From Qipengyuania_B thermophila (GTDB taxonomy: Bacteria > Pseudomonadota > Alphaproteobacteria > Sphingomonadales > Sphingomonadaceae): a stretch of 64,000 nucleotides of DNA. The notes below the pieces were generated by a model. That model did no database searches and had not been told where the DNA came from. It was given only the letters and a program-made list of their open reading frames with translations. Both the position numbers and the translations under genes were made by a program. The DNA lies in assembly GCF_004153605.1 (NCBI RefSeq), contig NZ_SDSI01000001.1:558001-622000 (forward strand), written 5' to 3'. Of this stretch, positions 1 through 8,756 are shown in pieces; the stretch's first letter is position 1, and each line of letters begins with the position of its first letter.

Positions 1-118
1 GCGCGGCTTCACCGCGACCCAGCTGGAGATCAGCCTGACCCCTGCCCTGTCGATCCTCAGCCAGGTGGGAGGATCAGGGCTGTCGAGCATCAACGTGCGG
101 TATCGGCGGAACTATTGA
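1..118 (+). CDS. C-terminal end of a protein cut by the window edge, possibly TamB-like
   Basis: An open frame enters from the left and ends at TGA 116-118, giving 38 visible residues. They are alternating polar and hydrophobic and end in an aromatic-terminated stretch (VRYRRNY). That resembles the C-terminus of TamB/DUF490 outer-membrane assembly proteins, but the fragment is too short to decide. The stop codon shares one base with the ATG of the lipoprotein gene that follows, so the two are probably co-transcribed. Confidence 0.4.
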   Translation, partial: RGFTATQLEISLTPALSILSQVGGSGLSSINVRYRRNY

Positions 119-315
119 TGCGCCGCGCCCTGCCCATCGCTGCCCTGGCGCTCATGACGCTGGCCGCGTGCCGGCAGGAGCCGACCTTCGACGAACGCTA
201 CGCCGCGACTCACGCGCGGATCGAGGCCAAATCGCAGGAGATCGATTCCGACCTGCATGGCAGGTCCGGGGCCGCCGCTCAGTCCCCGGCGCCTGCCGCC
301 CAGCCGGAGCGCTGA
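118..315 (+). CDS. small lipoprotein, function unknown
   Basis: This is a 65-residue protein with a basic start, a hydrophobic h-region and a lipobox LAAC with the lipidated cysteine at position 18, so it should be a processed outer- or inner-membrane lipoprotein. The mature part is short, charged (E/D/R rich) and ends in an Ala/Pro-rich tail. I do not recognise a family. ATG 118 overlaps the stop of the upstream gene (TGATG), which favours it over the TTG one codon earlier. Its 3' end overlaps the 3' end of cutA on the other strand by 37 bp (279-315), so the two transcripts converge. Confidence 0.6.
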   Translation: MRRALPIAALALMTLAACRQEPTFDERYAATHARIEAKSQEIDSDLHGRSGAAAQSPAPAAQPER

Positions 316-647
316 ACCGGCCCACCACGCCGCCCTGCGCCTGTCAGCGCGGACAGCCAGCCGGCTGTGCCTGCGGTCGCCGCCGTGCACGGCCAGCCGA
401 GCACGGCCGGACAGTCGTAGGGATGCGCCTCGGCCACGGCCTGAACCACCTCTTCAAGCAGCGCCGCATCCGTCTTGAACAGCACGCCCACCTCGTCGGC
501 CGCTCCGCGCTCGCCGTTCCAGACGAACAGCGACTGCATCCCGCCGATGATGTTGGCGCAGGCGACAAGGCCGCGGTCGAGCAAGCGGTCCGCCGCAGCC
601 TCCGCGCTGCCGCGATCCGGGAAGGGGCACCAGACGAGCGCCGTCAT
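279..647 (-). CDS. cutA: CutA divalent-cation tolerance protein
   Basis: The 122-residue protein matches the CutA1 family, a small trimeric cytosolic protein of ferredoxin-like fold implicated in copper and divalent-cation tolerance. Visible hallmarks are the VWCPFPDRGSAEAAADRLL start (usual form 'PdxexAxxiAxxLvexrLAACvNi'), then LVACANI and the VLFKTD strand, and an AHPYDCPAVL segment near the C-terminus. The usual length is 105-115 residues; this one has an extra Gly/Arg-rich tail. Start ATG 647 overlaps the ctaA stop as ATGA, so the pair is translationally coupled and transcribed leftward. Confidence 0.85.
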   Translation of the reverse strand: MTALVWCPFPDRGSAEAAADRLLDRGLVACANIIGGMQSLFVWNGERGAADEVGVLFKTDAALLEEVVQAVAEAHPYDCPAVLGWPCTAATAGTAGWLSALTGAGRRGGPVQRSGWAAGAGD

Positions 648-1774
648 GCCGGACCCGGCAGCGGCCTCGCCGCAGCCGTGCCGCGCTGACGGAGGGAAGG
701 CACATCCTTCCCGGCAGCATGGGCACCCCAGGCGACCGCCGCAACGAGCAGCGCCCCGACAAGCTGATGCGCCACGGCGAGCCACAGGCTGACCTGCGTC
801 ATGACGGTGGCGATGCCGAGCAGGATCTGCACGCCCAAGGTGGCATTGATGGCGATCGATGCCCGGCGATCGACAGTCCGCGCCCTTCGTGCGAGCACGA
901 TCACGGCGGCCGCCGCGACGAACGCCCACCACCGGTGGAGAAAATGCAGCAGGAACGGATCATGCGTCAGCGTCCACCAGAGACCCCCGCTCCAGGCGAT
1001 CTCCGGCACCAGTCGTCCGTTCATCAGCGGCCAGTCGCTGGCCGCCAGACCGGCGTTCAGACCCGCGACCCAGGCTCCCAGCAGGAGCTGGATGAAAAGG
1101 ATCAGCGCCGCCGCCCCCGCCAACCCTGTCAGCCGGGCCGGACGCCCGCTTGTGCCGCGAGCCAGGGCCCGCATGTCGAGCGCCGTCCACACCAGCAGCG
1201 CCAGCGTGAGCAGCGCCGTCAGCAGATGGACGGACAGCCAGAAATGGCTGACATCCGTCATGTCCTCGCCCAGACCCGAGCGCACCATCAGCCAGCCGAA
1301 CACCCCCTGCATTCCGCCCAGCGCGAGCAATCCGAGCAGGCGCGGCTTGTAACCGGCGGGGATGGCACCCCGGACCCAGAACCATGCCAGCGGCACCGCA
1401 TAGGCCAGCCCGATCAGCCGCCCGAGCAGACGGTGGAACCATTCCCAGAAGAAGATGAACTTGTAATCGTCGAGCGTCATGCCGGCAGGCCCGGCATGAT
1501 GGATGTATTCGCCCGTTTGCCGGTACTGGGCGAACTGCGCCTCCCACGCGCTCTCGCTCAGGGGCGGCAGGATGCCGGTGACCGGTTGCCAGCGCGTGAT
1601 CGACAGGCCCGACTCGGTCAGTCGCGTGATGCCGCCGACCGCCACCATCAGGAGAACCAACCCCGCCACGACGAACAGCCACAGGGCGATGGCGCCGGGT
1701 CGCGGTCCGCGCATGCCTGTCGCCGCGCTTGCCGTCCTGTCGACGGCGACGGGCCTGCCAGAGTGCTCAGCCAT
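644..1774 (-). CDS. ctaA: heme A synthase (CtaA/Cox15 type)
   Basis: This 376-residue integral membrane protein should oxidise the C8 methyl of heme O to give heme A for aa3-type oxidases. It has eight evident hydrophobic segments in two four-helix halves. The conserved motif VGGITRLTESGLSIT lies after the first helix. Putative heme-ligand histidines sit in WEWFHRLLGR, in DVSHFWLSVHL, in the second-half HFLHRWWAF and in AVAHQLVGA. This matches the alphaproteobacterial/mitochondrial Cox15 branch. It leads a two-gene unit with cutA. The product would serve the oxidase whose 3' end is at the right edge of the window, although the two loci are far apart. Confidence 0.93.
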   Translation of the reverse strand: MAEHSGRPVAVDRTASAATGMRGPRPGAIALWLFVVAGLVLLMVAVGGITRLTESGLSITRWQPVTGILPPLSESAWEAQFAQYRQTGEYIHHAGPAGMTLDDYKFIFFWEWFHRLLGRLIGLAYAVPLAWFWVRGAIPAGYKPRLLGLLALGGMQGVFGWLMVRSGLGEDMTDVSHFWLSVHLLTALLTLALLVWTALDMRALARGTSGRPARLTGLAGAAALILFIQLLLGAWVAGLNAGLAASDWPLMNGRLVPEIAWSGGLWWTLTHDPFLLHFLHRWWAFVAAAAVIVLARRARTVDRRASIAINATLGVQILLGIATVMTQVSLWLAVAHQLVGALLVAAVAWGAHAAGKDVPSLRQRGTAAARPLPGPA

Positions 1775-1842
1775 CCCGCCTTCTTGCGCATGCCCGCGCC
1801 GGTTTTCAAGGCAAGGCGCCCGTCGGTGCGCGGCGGCGTATC

Positions 1843-1894
1843 CGAACGGGCGGAACCCGTTCGCGGCTCTTGCGTAATGATACTATGTCACATA
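1843..1894. promoter_or_regulatory. dyads in the ctaA / MerC-like divergent region
   Basis: Two symmetric sites lie between the divergent starts. CGAACGGG (1843-1850) and CCCGTTCG (1856-1863) form a perfect 8-bp inverted repeat with a 5-nt centre. TATG-TCA-CATA (1884-1894) is a smaller perfect dyad that overlaps the alternative ATG at 1885. Either could be an operator or a short hairpin. No regulator is adjacent and I see no convincing -35/-10 pair. Confidence 0.3.
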
Positions 1895-1908
1895 AGAGCG
1901 GCGGCGAC

Positions 1909-2280
1909 ATGACGGATCGGTCCCCCTTGATGTTCGGACGCCTGGACCGGGCGGGAATCGTGCTTTCGGGCCTGTGCGCCGTTCATTGCCTGATGACGAT
2001 CGTGCTGGTGTCGGTGCTTGGTGTCGGCAGCCAATTCCTGCTCGCCCCCGCCGTGCACGAATACGGCCTCGGGGCGGCCGCGCTGATCGCCGCCGTGTCG
2101 GTCGGCTGGAACGCGGCCAGCTACCGCCGGCGCGCTCCCCTAGTGACCGGCCTTGCCGGTCTTGGCTGCATGAGCGCGGCGCTGCTGGGGCCGCACGGCC
2201 TGAGCGAGGCGGTGCTGACACTGGCAGGCGTTGCGCTGGTCGCGCTGTCGCACGTGCTGAGCTTGCGCGCCGCGCGTTGA
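1909..2280 (+). CDS. MerC-domain membrane protein
   Basis: This 123-residue protein has four hydrophobic segments and the MerC signature GLCAVHCLMT with paired cysteines in the first helix, the residues that bind Hg(II) in mercury-operon MerC. No other mer gene is nearby. Stand-alone MerC-like proteins are common in alphaproteobacteria and may handle other soft metals or a redox role, so mercury transport is not implied. The ATG at 1909 is preferred; an in-frame ATG at 1885 adds eight residues but overlaps a dyad. A 16-bp gap separates it from thiSG on the same strand. Confidence 0.75.
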   Translation: MTDRSPLMFGRLDRAGIVLSGLCAVHCLMTIVLVSVLGVGSQFLLAPAVHEYGLGAAALIAAVSVGWNAASYRRRAPLVTGLAGLGCMSAALLGPHGLSEAVLTLAGVALVALSHVLSLRAAR

Positions 2281-2296
2281 GGTCTATCTGGCGGGA

Positions 2297-3292
2297 ATGG
2301 CATCCCCCATCACAGTGACGGTCAACGGCGAAGCGCGGCGCACGGCGGCCGGCGACCTTGCCGCCCTGCTCGGCGAACTCGGGCTCGACGCCGCGCGCGT
2401 GGCGGTGGAGCACAACGGTGCGATCGCGCCGCGCTCGGCCCTCGCGTCACGGACGCTCGAGGATGGGGACGTCGTGGAGATCGTCCATTTCGTCGGCGGC
2501 GGCGATCACGCATCGCCGGCCGACGAGGACAGCTGGAGCGTCGCCGGCCGGACCTTCCGATCGCGCCTCATCGTGGGCACCGGCAAGTACAAGGACTTCG
2601 AAACGAACGCGGCGGCCGTGGCGGCAAGCGGCGCGCAGATCGTCACCGTGGCGGTGCGCCGGGTCAACATCTCCGATCCGGCGCAGCCGCGGCTGACGGA
2701 TTTCCTCGACCCTTCCGTTTACACCTATCTGCCGAACACCGCCGGCTGCTTCACCGCCGACGAGGCGGTGCGGACCCTGCGCCTCGCGCGGGAGGCAGGC
2801 GGGTGGGATCTCGTCAAGCTGGAGGTCCTTGGCGAGGCGCGCACGCTGTATCCCGACATGCGCGAGACGTTGCGCGCCACGGAGACGCTCGCGCGGGAGG
2901 GATTCCTGCCGATGGTCTATTGCGCCGACGACCCCATCGCGGCGCGGCAGCTGGAGGAGGCGGGCGCGGTGGCGATCATGCCGCTGGGCGCCCCGATCGG
3001 ATCGGGGCTCGGCATCCAGAACCGCGTCACCATCCGCCTGATCGTCGAGGGGGCGAAGGTGCCGGTGCTCGTCGATGCGGGCGTGGGCACGGCTTCCGAT
3101 GCGGCGGTGGCGATGGAGCTGGGCTGCGACGGGGTGCTGATGAACACCGCCATTGCCGAAGCGCGGGAACCGGTGCGCATGGCCCGGGCCATGAGACTGG
3201 CGGTGGAGGCGGGGCGCGAGGCCTACCGCGCCGGCCGCATGGCTCAGCGCCGGTACGCCGACCCGTCAAGCCCGCTGGCCGGGCTCATCTGA
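2297..3292 (+). CDS. thiSG: fused sulfur carrier ThiS / thiazole synthase ThiG
   Basis: This 331-residue fusion makes the thiazole moiety of thiamine. Residues 1-69 are a ubiquitin-fold ThiS domain ending in FVGGG. From about residue 76 the ThiG TIM barrel follows, with GTGKYKDF (residues 94-101) and the Schiff-base lysine in DLVKLEVLGE (Lys174). Phosphate-binding glycines lie in PIGSGLGI and DAGVGTASDA. Free ThiS needs a C-terminal Gly-Gly carboxylate for adenylation by ThiF and thiocarboxylate formation. Here the glycines are internal, so either the chain is cleaved or sulfur transfer is handled differently. Such ThiS-ThiG fusions are a known class. No other thi gene is in the window. Confidence 0.93.
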   Translation: MASPITVTVNGEARRTAAGDLAALLGELGLDAARVAVEHNGAIAPRSALASRTLEDGDVVEIVHFVGGGDHASPADEDSWSVAGRTFRSRLIVGTGKYKDFETNAAAVAASGAQIVTVAVRRVNISDPAQPRLTDFLDPSVYTYLPNTAGCFTADEAVRTLRLAREAGGWDLVKLEVLGEARTLYPDMRETLRATETLAREGFLPMVYCADDPIAARQLEEAGAVAIMPLGAPIGSGLGIQNRVTIRLIVEGAKVPVLVDAGVGTASDAAVAMELGCDGVLMNTAIAEAREPVRMARAMRLAVEAGREAYRAGRMAQRRYADPSSPLAGLI

Positions 3293-3389
3293 CCTGCCGC
3301 CTTTGCACTCGGCGGACGCGCCGCTCACCGCGCGTTAACTATATTGGCGGACACTCCTTCCTGACGACGGAGGAAGGGACTCGGATCAG

Positions 3390-3917
3390 ATGGCTACGAC
3401 CCGCTGCGCATCGATGATGATCGCCGAAATGCGCGAGTTTGCGGCCTTCGCGCCGGAGGAGCAGCGCTACATCAGCTATGCGCTCGACATCGGGCTGGCG
3501 CGCCGCGACGCGTTTCGCAACTGGACCGGCGTGGAGGGCGACAGCGAGGCCATCCGCCGGCACTATGTCGTCTACAACGACCTTCCCTGTCTGCGCGCCG
3601 CGATGCCGAGCCGGGGCGACCTGCACGGTTCCGAGGCGTTCTTCGTCACCCTGCTGGGTGTCGTGGCGCACGACCTCGGACGCGAGCGGATCGGCTCGTT
3701 CTCCGCGCTGCGTTTCCTTTACGAACGGCTCCTGGGTTCCGCGGTGCGGCCCTGGCTTCCGGCCGCGTTCTGCGCCGCCGCCGCCCTGCCGCAGATCCCG
3801 CCGCACCGGCGCAAGCTGCTGCTGCACTCCCTGAGCGAGGCGGCGGCCACCGCAGCCGGCTGGTCGCTGCGCGAGCCGGTGTTCCTGCCCGACGCGGTGG
3901 CGGCCGAGGCGGCCTGA
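3390..3917 (+). CDS. hypothetical helical protein
   Basis: I do not recognise this 175-residue protein. It has no signal peptide or clear membrane span and looks mostly alpha-helical, with charged N-terminal helices (EMREFAAFAPEEQRY) and a more hydrophobic centre around residues 100-130. The codon pattern fits the neighbours (strong third-position G+C), so I accept it as real. A purine-rich stretch (GGAGGAAGGG, 3369-3378) sits 11 bases before ATG 3390. An in-frame ATG lies at codon 9. The 97-bp gap after thiSG suggests its own promoter. Confidence 0.6.
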   Translation: MATTRCASMMIAEMREFAAFAPEEQRYISYALDIGLARRDAFRNWTGVEGDSEAIRRHYVVYNDLPCLRAAMPSRGDLHGSEAFFVTLLGVVAHDLGRERIGSFSALRFLYERLLGSAVRPWLPAAFCAAAALPQIPPHRRKLLLHSLSEAAATAAGWSLREPVFLPDAVAAEAA

Positions 3918-3992
3918 AACGCCATGCGGCACGCCGCGGCCGCGGGTGCACGAGAGGGCAAGGCAGGGGACGCGAAAGCCGCTGCGGACGGA

Positions 3993-5795
3993 TCAGCTCC
4001 TGTAGAGCGCGTCGAGGCGGTCGCCGTACCGCTCCCGGATCTTGTGCCGGCGGATCTTCATGGACGGCGTCATCTCCTCGTTCTCGATCGAGAACGGCTC
4101 GTCGGCGATGGCGAAGCTGCGCACCTTCTCGATCACCGACACCTCCGCGTTGACGCGGTCGACCGCCGCGCGCAGGGCTGAACGGAAGGCCGGATCCTCC
4201 TTCAGCGCGGCGAGGTCCGCCGCCTTCCCCCGCGCGCCGGCCCATTCCGCCATCCATTCGGCATCGGGAACGAGCAGCCCCACCACGTAGGGCCGCCGGT
4301 CGCCCGCAACCAGCGCCTGCCCGATCTCCGGCTGCAGGGTCAGCATGCCCTCGAGCTTCTGCGGCGCGACGTTGTCGCCCTTGTCGTTGACGATCATGTC
4401 CTTCTTGCGGTCGGTGATGACGATGCGGCCCTTCTCGTCGAGATGGCCGATGTCGCCCGTATGCAGCCATCCGTCCTTCAGCGCGCGGGCGCTTTCGGCC
4501 GGATTCTGCCAGTAGCCCTGCATCACCAGCTCTCCGCGGCACAGGATCTCGCCATCCTCGGCGATGCGCACCTCTACCCCGCGCAGCGGCGGACCGACCG
4601 AGGCCATGGCAATGCCGGCGCGCGGCCGGTTGCAGGAGATGATCGGCCCCGACTCCGTCTGGCCGTATCCCTGCAGGAGCGTGATGCCCATGGCCTCGAA
4701 GAACACGCCGACCTCCGGGTTAAGGGGGGCGCCGCCGGACACCATGGCCTTGATCCGTCCGCCGAACCTGGCGCGGATCTTGGGCCTGAGCAGCCGTTCG
4801 AGGATGAAGTTGAGCGTCTTGTCGCCGAGCCGGTACCTGCCCGCAGCGCGCCGCTGTCCCAGCGCCAGCGCCTCGTCCATGAGCCGCTTTGCCGCGCCGC
4901 CCTGCTTCTCGACCTGCTTCATGATGCGTGTGCGCAGCACCTCGAACAGGCGCGGCACGACGACCATCACGGTGGGGCGCGTCTCCTCGATGTTGGAGGC
5001 GAGTTTCTCCAGCCCTTCGGCGTAGAAGATCTGCGCCCCGACCCCGATCGGCAGATACTGCCCCCCGGTGTGCTCGTAGGCATGGGAAAGCGGCAGGAAG
5101 GAGAGGAAGCGGTCGTCATCGTCGAGACCGAAATCGTCGATCAGCACCTCTGCCGCACCCGCCACATTGCACAGGATCATGCCATGGTGCTGCAGCACGC
5201 CGCGCGGGGCCCCGCCGGTGCCGCTGGTGTAGATGATGCAGGCGGTCTGATCCCGGGCAATTCCGGCGATGCGGGCGTCCACCGCCCGGCGCGCCGCGGC
5301 CGCGTCGCCGCTGGTCATCTGCGACCAGGCATGACAGCGCAGATTGCCGCTCTGATACGGGCGAACGTGATCGATCGGGATGATGTGCTCGACCAGACCG
5401 GTGCGCATGATCGCCGGGATGAGCGGCTGCGCCAGCCGGTCGGAGGAGACTATCGCCGCCCGTGCGCCCGAATTGTCGAGGATGTGCTGGTGATCGCGCT
5501 CGGTGTTGGTGGTGTAGGCCGGAACGGTGATGCAGCCCGCCGCCATGATGGCCAGATCGGCGATGCACCACTCGGGGCGGTTCTCGCTGACCAGCACGAC
5601 GCGGTCCCCGTCCGCCAGCCCCAGCGCGCGCAGGTTCTGCGCCAGGATGCAGACCTGGTCGGCCGCTTCGCGCCAGCTGATCGTTTGCCAGGCACCGCCC
5701 CGCTTGGCGCCGAGAAACGGCTGCGCGCCCCGGGCGTCGGCGCGCTTGAGGAACAGTTCCACCAGATTCCTGGCGCCGTCGATGTCTGCCAACAT
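3993..5795 (-). CDS. long-chain acyl-CoA synthetase (AMP-forming)
   Basis: This 600-residue ANL-superfamily enzyme should activate fatty acids through an acyl-AMP intermediate. The phosphate loop is YTSGTGGAPRG at residues 189-199 (usual TSGTTGxPKG; here Gly and Arg replace Thr and Lys). GYGQTESGP is motif A5. The hinge region is GWLHTGDIGHLDEKGRIVITDRKKD, with a lysine-bearing NDKGDNVAPQKLE segment. Its architecture is that of the eukaryote-like or mycobacterial FadD15-type long-chain ligases. ATG 5795 is chosen over ATG 5810 because GGAGAG lies five bases before it. It appears monocistronic, with 100 bp to the next gene upstream. Confidence 0.9.
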   Translation of the reverse strand: MLADIDGARNLVELFLKRADARGAQPFLGAKRGGAWQTISWREAADQVCILAQNLRALGLADGDRVVLVSENRPEWCIADLAIMAAGCITVPAYTTNTERDHQHILDNSGARAAIVSSDRLAQPLIPAIMRTGLVEHIIPIDHVRPYQSGNLRCHAWSQMTSGDAAAARRAVDARIAGIARDQTACIIYTSGTGGAPRGVLQHHGMILCNVAGAAEVLIDDFGLDDDDRFLSFLPLSHAYEHTGGQYLPIGVGAQIFYAEGLEKLASNIEETRPTVMVVVPRLFEVLRTRIMKQVEKQGGAAKRLMDEALALGQRRAAGRYRLGDKTLNFILERLLRPKIRARFGGRIKAMVSGGAPLNPEVGVFFEAMGITLLQGYGQTESGPIISCNRPRAGIAMASVGPPLRGVEVRIAEDGEILCRGELVMQGYWQNPAESARALKDGWLHTGDIGHLDEKGRIVITDRKKDMIVNDKGDNVAPQKLEGMLTLQPEIGQALVAGDRRPYVVGLLVPDAEWMAEWAGARGKAADLAALKEDPAFRSALRAAVDRVNAEVSVIEKVRSFAIADEPFSIENEEMTPSMKIRRHKIRERYGDRLDALYRS

Positions 5796-5897
5796 GGCTG
5801 CTCTCCACATGGGGCCGGCGTCTGTCGCGCCGCTGGGCGGAGCGTCTAGGCCGCCCCGTGGCGACCATCAAGCGGTGGCGTTGGGGCGCGGCAGAGT

Positions 5898-7613
5898 TCA
5901 GGGGGTGGTGGCCAGCGCCTGATCGAGGCGGGGATCGCTGGCCGCAACCCATCCCTCCGAGGAACGCACCAGCGCGTTCGCCTTGAGACCGACGTCGCGG
6001 ACCACGGTGCGGCTGTGGCCGAGACGCTGAAGCGCCGGCACCAGCTCTGCCAGCCACGTGCCCTGCTCCACCAGCAGCGTGTCCCCGCTGGTCATCAGGA
6101 ACGGCAGGCCCAGCGCCTCACGAGCGGGGAGCTGGAAGTCGATCACCCCGATGATGGCGCGCGCCGTCTGCACCGGGATGGTGGGACCGCCCGCGGCACC
6201 GATGACCATGAACGGTTCTCCGGCCGGGTCGTAGATCACCATGGGCGCCATGGAGCTTCGCGGCCGCTTGCCGCCTTCGACCCGGTTGGCGACCGGAACG
6301 CCATCCCGCTCGGGCGCGAAGCTGAAATCCGTCAGCTCGTTGTTGAGGAAAAAGCCGTTCGTCACCAGCCCGGAGCCGAACGCCGCCTCGATGGTCGAGG
6401 TGTAGCTGACCATGGTGCCCCCCGCATCGACCACGGCGAAGTGCGAGGTGCCGTGTTCGGGCGCGGCGTGGCCGGCTCGGACGGACGTCACGGCGCCCGC
6501 GGGCTGGCCGGCCGGGGCCTGTGGCATCCGACGGTCCGGTGCGATCAGGGCCGCTCGGCGGGCGAGGTAATCCGGCGCGATCAGCCCGGCGACCGGCACG
6601 GCGACGAAGTCGCTGTCGGCGACATAAAGCTCGCGGTCGGCATAGGCGAGCCGCTGCGACTCCGTGAACAGGTGCCAGGTCACCGGGTTGCGGACGCCAA
6701 GCCCGCGCAGATCGAAGCGTTCGAGCTGTCCGAGGATCTGGACCACGGCGATGCCGCCCGAGGAGGGCGGCCCCATGCCGCAGATCCGGTATGCGCGGTA
6801 GGTGCCGCACACCGGTGCCCGCCGCGCGGCGCGGTAGGTGGCAAGATCGCTGGCGGTCATGCTCCGCTCGCCCGGCGTTGCGGCCCGCACCGTGGCCACG
6901 ATCCCGGCTGCCGTCGCGCCGCGATAGAATTCGGCCGGTCCCTGGCGTGACAGCCGCTCGAGAGTGCGGGCGAGCGCCGGGTTGCGCACCCGCGCGCCGA
7001 CCGCGACCGGCGCCCCACGCGCATCGCGGTAGAGTGCCCGCCCCGCGGCGGTGCTGTTCGAGCGTGTGCCGGCGTCACTAAGGGATGCATGCAGCCGCCG
7101 GTTCATCACGAACCCGTCACGAGCAAGGGCGATGGCCGGGGCGAACAGCGCACGCCAGGGCAGGCGGCCGCTGCGCCGGTGGGCCTCGGCCGCCAGCGCG
7201 ATGTTGCCGGGCACCCCGACGCTCAGGCCCGTTCCCACCACCTCCGCATAGGGACGCGGCGCGCCGTCCGGGGTCAGGAACCAGTCGGGCCCGGCGGCCG
7301 CCGGCGCCGTTTCGCGCCCGTCGATGGTGTGCACGGCGCCATCGGGGGTGGCATGCACCAGAAAGCCGCCGCCGCCGATGCCCGAGGATTGCGGCTCCAC
7401 CACCGTCAGCGCCAGCATGACGGCGATCGCCGCGTCGGTCGCGCTGCCGCCTTGAGCCAGGATGGCGAGACCCGCCTCAGCCGCGCGCGGGTCGGCCGCG
7501 CTCACCGCGCCGCCAGCCGGCGCAGCGGGCGCGGCCGGACGCGCCACCGGCGCGGACTGGCAGCCGCCCGCGAACAGGGCGAAGGCAGCAAGGATCACCC
7601 TGGCAGGACGCAT
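5898..7613 (-). CDS. ggt: gamma-glutamyltransferase, lipoprotein form
   Basis: This 571-residue periplasmic Ntn-hydrolase should cleave gamma-glutamyl bonds of glutathione-like substrates. The proenzyme would self-cleave before Thr389 in EHGTSHFAVVD, giving a large subunit and a small subunit of about 183 residues. Family motifs include SSGIGGGGF (residues 76-84), the large-subunit arginine in IDGRETAP, and GKRPRSSMAP with the GAAGGP oxyanion region in the small subunit. The N-terminus has a hydrophobic stretch and lipobox AGGC (Cys18), so the enzyme is probably membrane-anchored. ATG 7613 lies 10 bp after the pyrD stop, so the two form one leftward operon. Confidence 0.92.
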   Translation of the reverse strand: MRPARVILAAFALFAGGCQSAPVARPAAPAAPAGGAVSAADPRAAEAGLAILAQGGSATDAAIAVMLALTVVEPQSSGIGGGGFLVHATPDGAVHTIDGRETAPAAAGPDWFLTPDGAPRPYAEVVGTGLSVGVPGNIALAAEAHRRSGRLPWRALFAPAIALARDGFVMNRRLHASLSDAGTRSNSTAAGRALYRDARGAPVAVGARVRNPALARTLERLSRQGPAEFYRGATAAGIVATVRAATPGERSMTASDLATYRAARRAPVCGTYRAYRICGMGPPSSGGIAVVQILGQLERFDLRGLGVRNPVTWHLFTESQRLAYADRELYVADSDFVAVPVAGLIAPDYLARRAALIAPDRRMPQAPAGQPAGAVTSVRAGHAAPEHGTSHFAVVDAGGTMVSYTSTIEAAFGSGLVTNGFFLNNELTDFSFAPERDGVPVANRVEGGKRPRSSMAPMVIYDPAGEPFMVIGAAGGPTIPVQTARAIIGVIDFQLPAREALGLPFLMTSGDTLLVEQGTWLAELVPALQRLGHSRTVVRDVGLKANALVRSSEGWVAASDPRLDQALATTP

Positions 7614-7623
7614 GACGGTGACG

Positions 7624-8670
7624 CTATTGCGTGCCGACCGCTTGCGCAACCGACGCGAAGCCGTCCCGCCGCATCAGCCGCGCAAGGTCGCGCAGAATCC
7701 GGCGCGGGAGTCCGGGTCCGCCGTAGACGAGCGCGCTGTACAGCTGGACGAGGCTCGCGCCCGCACGGATCCGCTCCCATGCGTCCGCCCCCGTGGCGAT
7801 GCCGCCGACGCCGACGAGGGGGATTGTGCCGCCGGTTGCCTGCCGCATGTCGCGCAGCGCCTGCACAGCCAGGGTGCGCAGCGGCGCCCCCGACAGGCCC
7901 CCCGCCTCGTCCCGCCAGCGCGAATGCAGGGGCGGCCGCGACACCGTGGTGTTGGCGACGATCAGGGCGTCGAGCCGCTCCTCGACCGCGACGCGCGCCA
8001 CCGCGTCGATGCTGTCCGGAGACAGATCGGGCGCCACCTTGAGGAAGATCGGCACCGGCCGCGCTCCCGCCCCTTCCCGCACGGCCGCGACGACCTCCCG
8101 CAGGGCCGCCTCTTCCTGCAGCGCCCGCAAACCGGGCGTGTTGGGGCTGGAGATGTTGACGGACAGGTAATCAGCCAGCGGGGCCATCATCGCCGCCATG
8201 CGGCGGTAATCGTCCACCCGGTCGCGGCTGTCCTTGTTGGCGCCGATGTTGATGCCCAGCGGTCCGGGTAGCGGCCCGGCGCGCCGCAGCTGCGCCACGG
8301 TGCGCTTGGCCGCCGCCCCGCCGGCATTGTTGAACCCCATGCGGTTGACGATGGCGGCGTCTTCCTCGAGGCGGAACAGCCGCGGACGCGGGTTGCCCTC
8401 CTGCGCCTCGGGGGTGATGGTGCCTGCCTCGACCGAGCCGAAACCCAGGCCGAACAGGGGCGCGACCGCGACCGCGTTCTTGTCGAAGCCTGCCGCCAGC
8501 CCGACGGGGTTGGGGAACATCAGCCCGGCGATGCGCATGCTCAGCGCCTCGTTTGCGACGGGCCGCGTCGCCGCCGGCAGCGCGCCGCGCAGGCGCAGAG
8601 CGGCAAGCGTCAACGCGTGCGCACGCTCGGGATCGAGCTGAAAGAGCAGCGGGCGCAGCAGCGGATACAT
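7624..8670 (-). CDS. pyrD: dihydroorotate dehydrogenase, class 2 (quinone)
   Basis: This 348-residue protein catalyses the fourth step of pyrimidine synthesis, passing electrons from dihydroorotate via FMN to quinone at the inner membrane. It begins with the short amphipathic class-2 N-terminus (MYPLLRPLLFQLDPERAH). It then has AAGFDKN, the NRMGFNN motif, NISSPNTPG with the class-2 catalytic serine, and VGVGGIATGADAWE for FMN phosphate binding. ATG 8670 gives the normal family length; the open frame extends about 100 residues further upstream with no family similarity. ggt follows directly. Confidence 0.95.
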   Translation of the reverse strand: MYPLLRPLLFQLDPERAHALTLAALRLRGALPAATRPVANEALSMRIAGLMFPNPVGLAAGFDKNAVAVAPLFGLGFGSVEAGTITPEAQEGNPRPRLFRLEEDAAIVNRMGFNNAGGAAAKRTVAQLRRAGPLPGPLGINIGANKDSRDRVDDYRRMAAMMAPLADYLSVNISSPNTPGLRALQEEAALREVVAAVREGAGARPVPIFLKVAPDLSPDSIDAVARVAVEERLDALIVANTTVSRPPLHSRWRDEAGGLSGAPLRTLAVQALRDMRQATGGTIPLVGVGGIATGADAWERIRAGASLVQLYSALVYGGPGLPRRILRDLARLMRRDGFASVAQAVGTQ

Positions 8671-8756
8671 CGCCGCCCCTTGCCACGGGATCGCGGACCG
8701 CGACAAGCACGCCGCGAGCAACCGGCTGCGCGGCCGGATGTCGCATCCATACAATC

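Noticed and set aside
719..1912. A 397-residue open frame on the + strand opposite ctaA
   Set aside because: It is rich in Arg, Gln, His and Pro, has no domain pattern and is the antisense shadow of a clear heme A synthase; long antisense frames are expected at this base composition.
4443..5849. A 468-residue open frame opposite the acyl-CoA synthetase
   Set aside because: It shows antisense-type composition and is fully explained by the enzyme on the other strand.
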